A stretch of 64,000 bases of DNA from Alteromonas sp. BL110 (lineage in GTDB: Bacteria > Pseudomonadota > Gammaproteobacteria > Enterobacterales > Alteromonadaceae). The DNA is taken from NCBI RefSeq assembly GCF_003443615.1, contig NZ_CP031967.1:3658001-3722000 (forward strand), given 5' to 3'. The position numbers were made by a program, and so were the translations under genes. The first letter of the stretch is position 1, and every line of letters starts with the position of its first letter. The notes beneath the pieces were generated by a model. That model saw only the letters and a program-made list of their open reading frames with translations, was not told the DNA's origin and made no database searches. Positions 63,636 through 64,000 of this stretch are shown piece by piece.

Positions 63636-64000
63636 TTAAAAGCGAGTAAAACTACTTATAGTCGATGTTTTCATGGTATTTTTGCCGTTAAATTTCGCGG
63701 CGTATAGCGCTTCGTCAGCGATGGATAAAATATCATGCGCTGGGTCTTCAGTTACTTCGATACCAGGTAAGATGTTTACTATCCCAAATGAGCAAGTTGT
63801 ACTAAATGTGTGCTCTTTTGAAACAAATATTGTGGACGAAATTTCTTGGCGAATTCTCTCTACAATATTATCAGCATTAAGAGAAGCGTGCTCACTGGTA
63901 AACAAGATTACAAATTCATCGCCGCCCAAACGTGCAATACAGTCACTCGGACTCAAATATTTTTTTACAATCTGAGTGATGTTCTTCAACAATACATCAC
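63636..64000 (-). CDS. GGDEF-domain protein (diguanylate cyclase), C-terminal part
   Basis: The frame is open to the window edge, so this is the C-terminal end of a longer protein. The active-site motif GGDEF is intact (CIARLGGDEFVILF, about residues 20-33 from the edge), followed by CSFGIVNILPG and ADEALYAAKFNGKN, the usual end of the domain. It would make cyclic di-GMP. Sensor domains lie outside. An RxxD inhibitory site is not visible in this part. Confidence 0.92.
   Translation of the reverse strand, partial: DVLLKNITQIVKKYLSPSDCIARLGGDEFVILFTSEHASLNADNIVERIRQEISSTIFVSKEHTFSTTCSFGIVNILPGIEVTEDPAHDILSIADEALYAAKFNGKNTMKTSTISSFTRF

Overview
The window looks like chromosomal DNA of a marine gammaproteobacterium close to Alteromonas. 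This is inferred from the gene content: recBD, large TonB-dependent receptors, a PEP-CTERM protein, the DUF1852/core-MetE methionine synthase pair, a complete moa/mod block, and moderate GC with AT-rich intergenic DNA. No rRNA, tRNA or CRISPR array was seen. The window cuts two genes: recB at the left edge and a GGDEF protein at the right edge.

Region 1 (1-13.3 kb) opens with the end of recB and all of recD. A MocR/GntR regulator follows, divergent from a LysE-type exporter across an intergenic region packed with CATACAG boxes. Then come small NTF2-like and VOC proteins, a 3-methyladenine glycosylase, a DMT exporter, a metallo-beta-lactamase/methyltransferase pair and a GyrI-like protein. Region 2 (13.3-20.6 kb) holds a divergent envelope cluster. 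Leftward are a small secreted protein and a DUF3500 protein. Rightward are a YHYH lipoprotein, a MORN-type repeat protein and a SCO1-like thioredoxin. A large TonB receptor converges on them.

Region 3 (21.3-34.5 kb) contains mesX-mesD (folate-independent methionine synthesis), an ECF sigma factor with a DUF6768 partner, GrpB, a sterol desaturase-like enzyme, a Tat-exported aminotransferase, a saccharopine dehydrogenase-like reductase, a cytosolic aminotransferase, and a secreted zinc metalloprotease followed by a membrane protein.

Region 4 (34.5-41.9 kb) is an AT-rich accessory patch with many broken genes. It has a YefM/ParE-type toxin-antitoxin pair, two overlapping membrane proteins, a decayed RAYT transposase, a possibly frameshifted small ORF, a PEP-CTERM protein, a secreted repeat protein with an in-frame TAA, and an IS110 transposase with an in-frame TAG.

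Region 5 (41.9-53.1 kb) is a molybdenum block: moeB divergent from moaB-moaC-moaD-moaE-modA-modB-modC, with an xdhC-type gene further on. It also holds a frameshifted aspartoacylase-family gene, hemN, a GDSL hydrolase and a FrnE-like DsbA protein. Region 6 (53.1-64 kb) has a frameshifted TonB receptor divergent from an acyl-CoA metabolism run (histidine phosphatase, acyl-CoA dehydrogenase, APH-like kinase, quinone oxidoreductase), then a DUF6174 lipoprotein, a secreted alpha-amylase, an SDR oxidoreductase and the GGDEF fragment.

My strongest candidates for a poorly described system are the divergent DUF3500/YHYH/MORN/SCO1 envelope cluster and the phased CATACAG operator array. The oxygen-dependent MesD/MesX pathway is known but uncommon. 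All functions come from motif reading without database searches.
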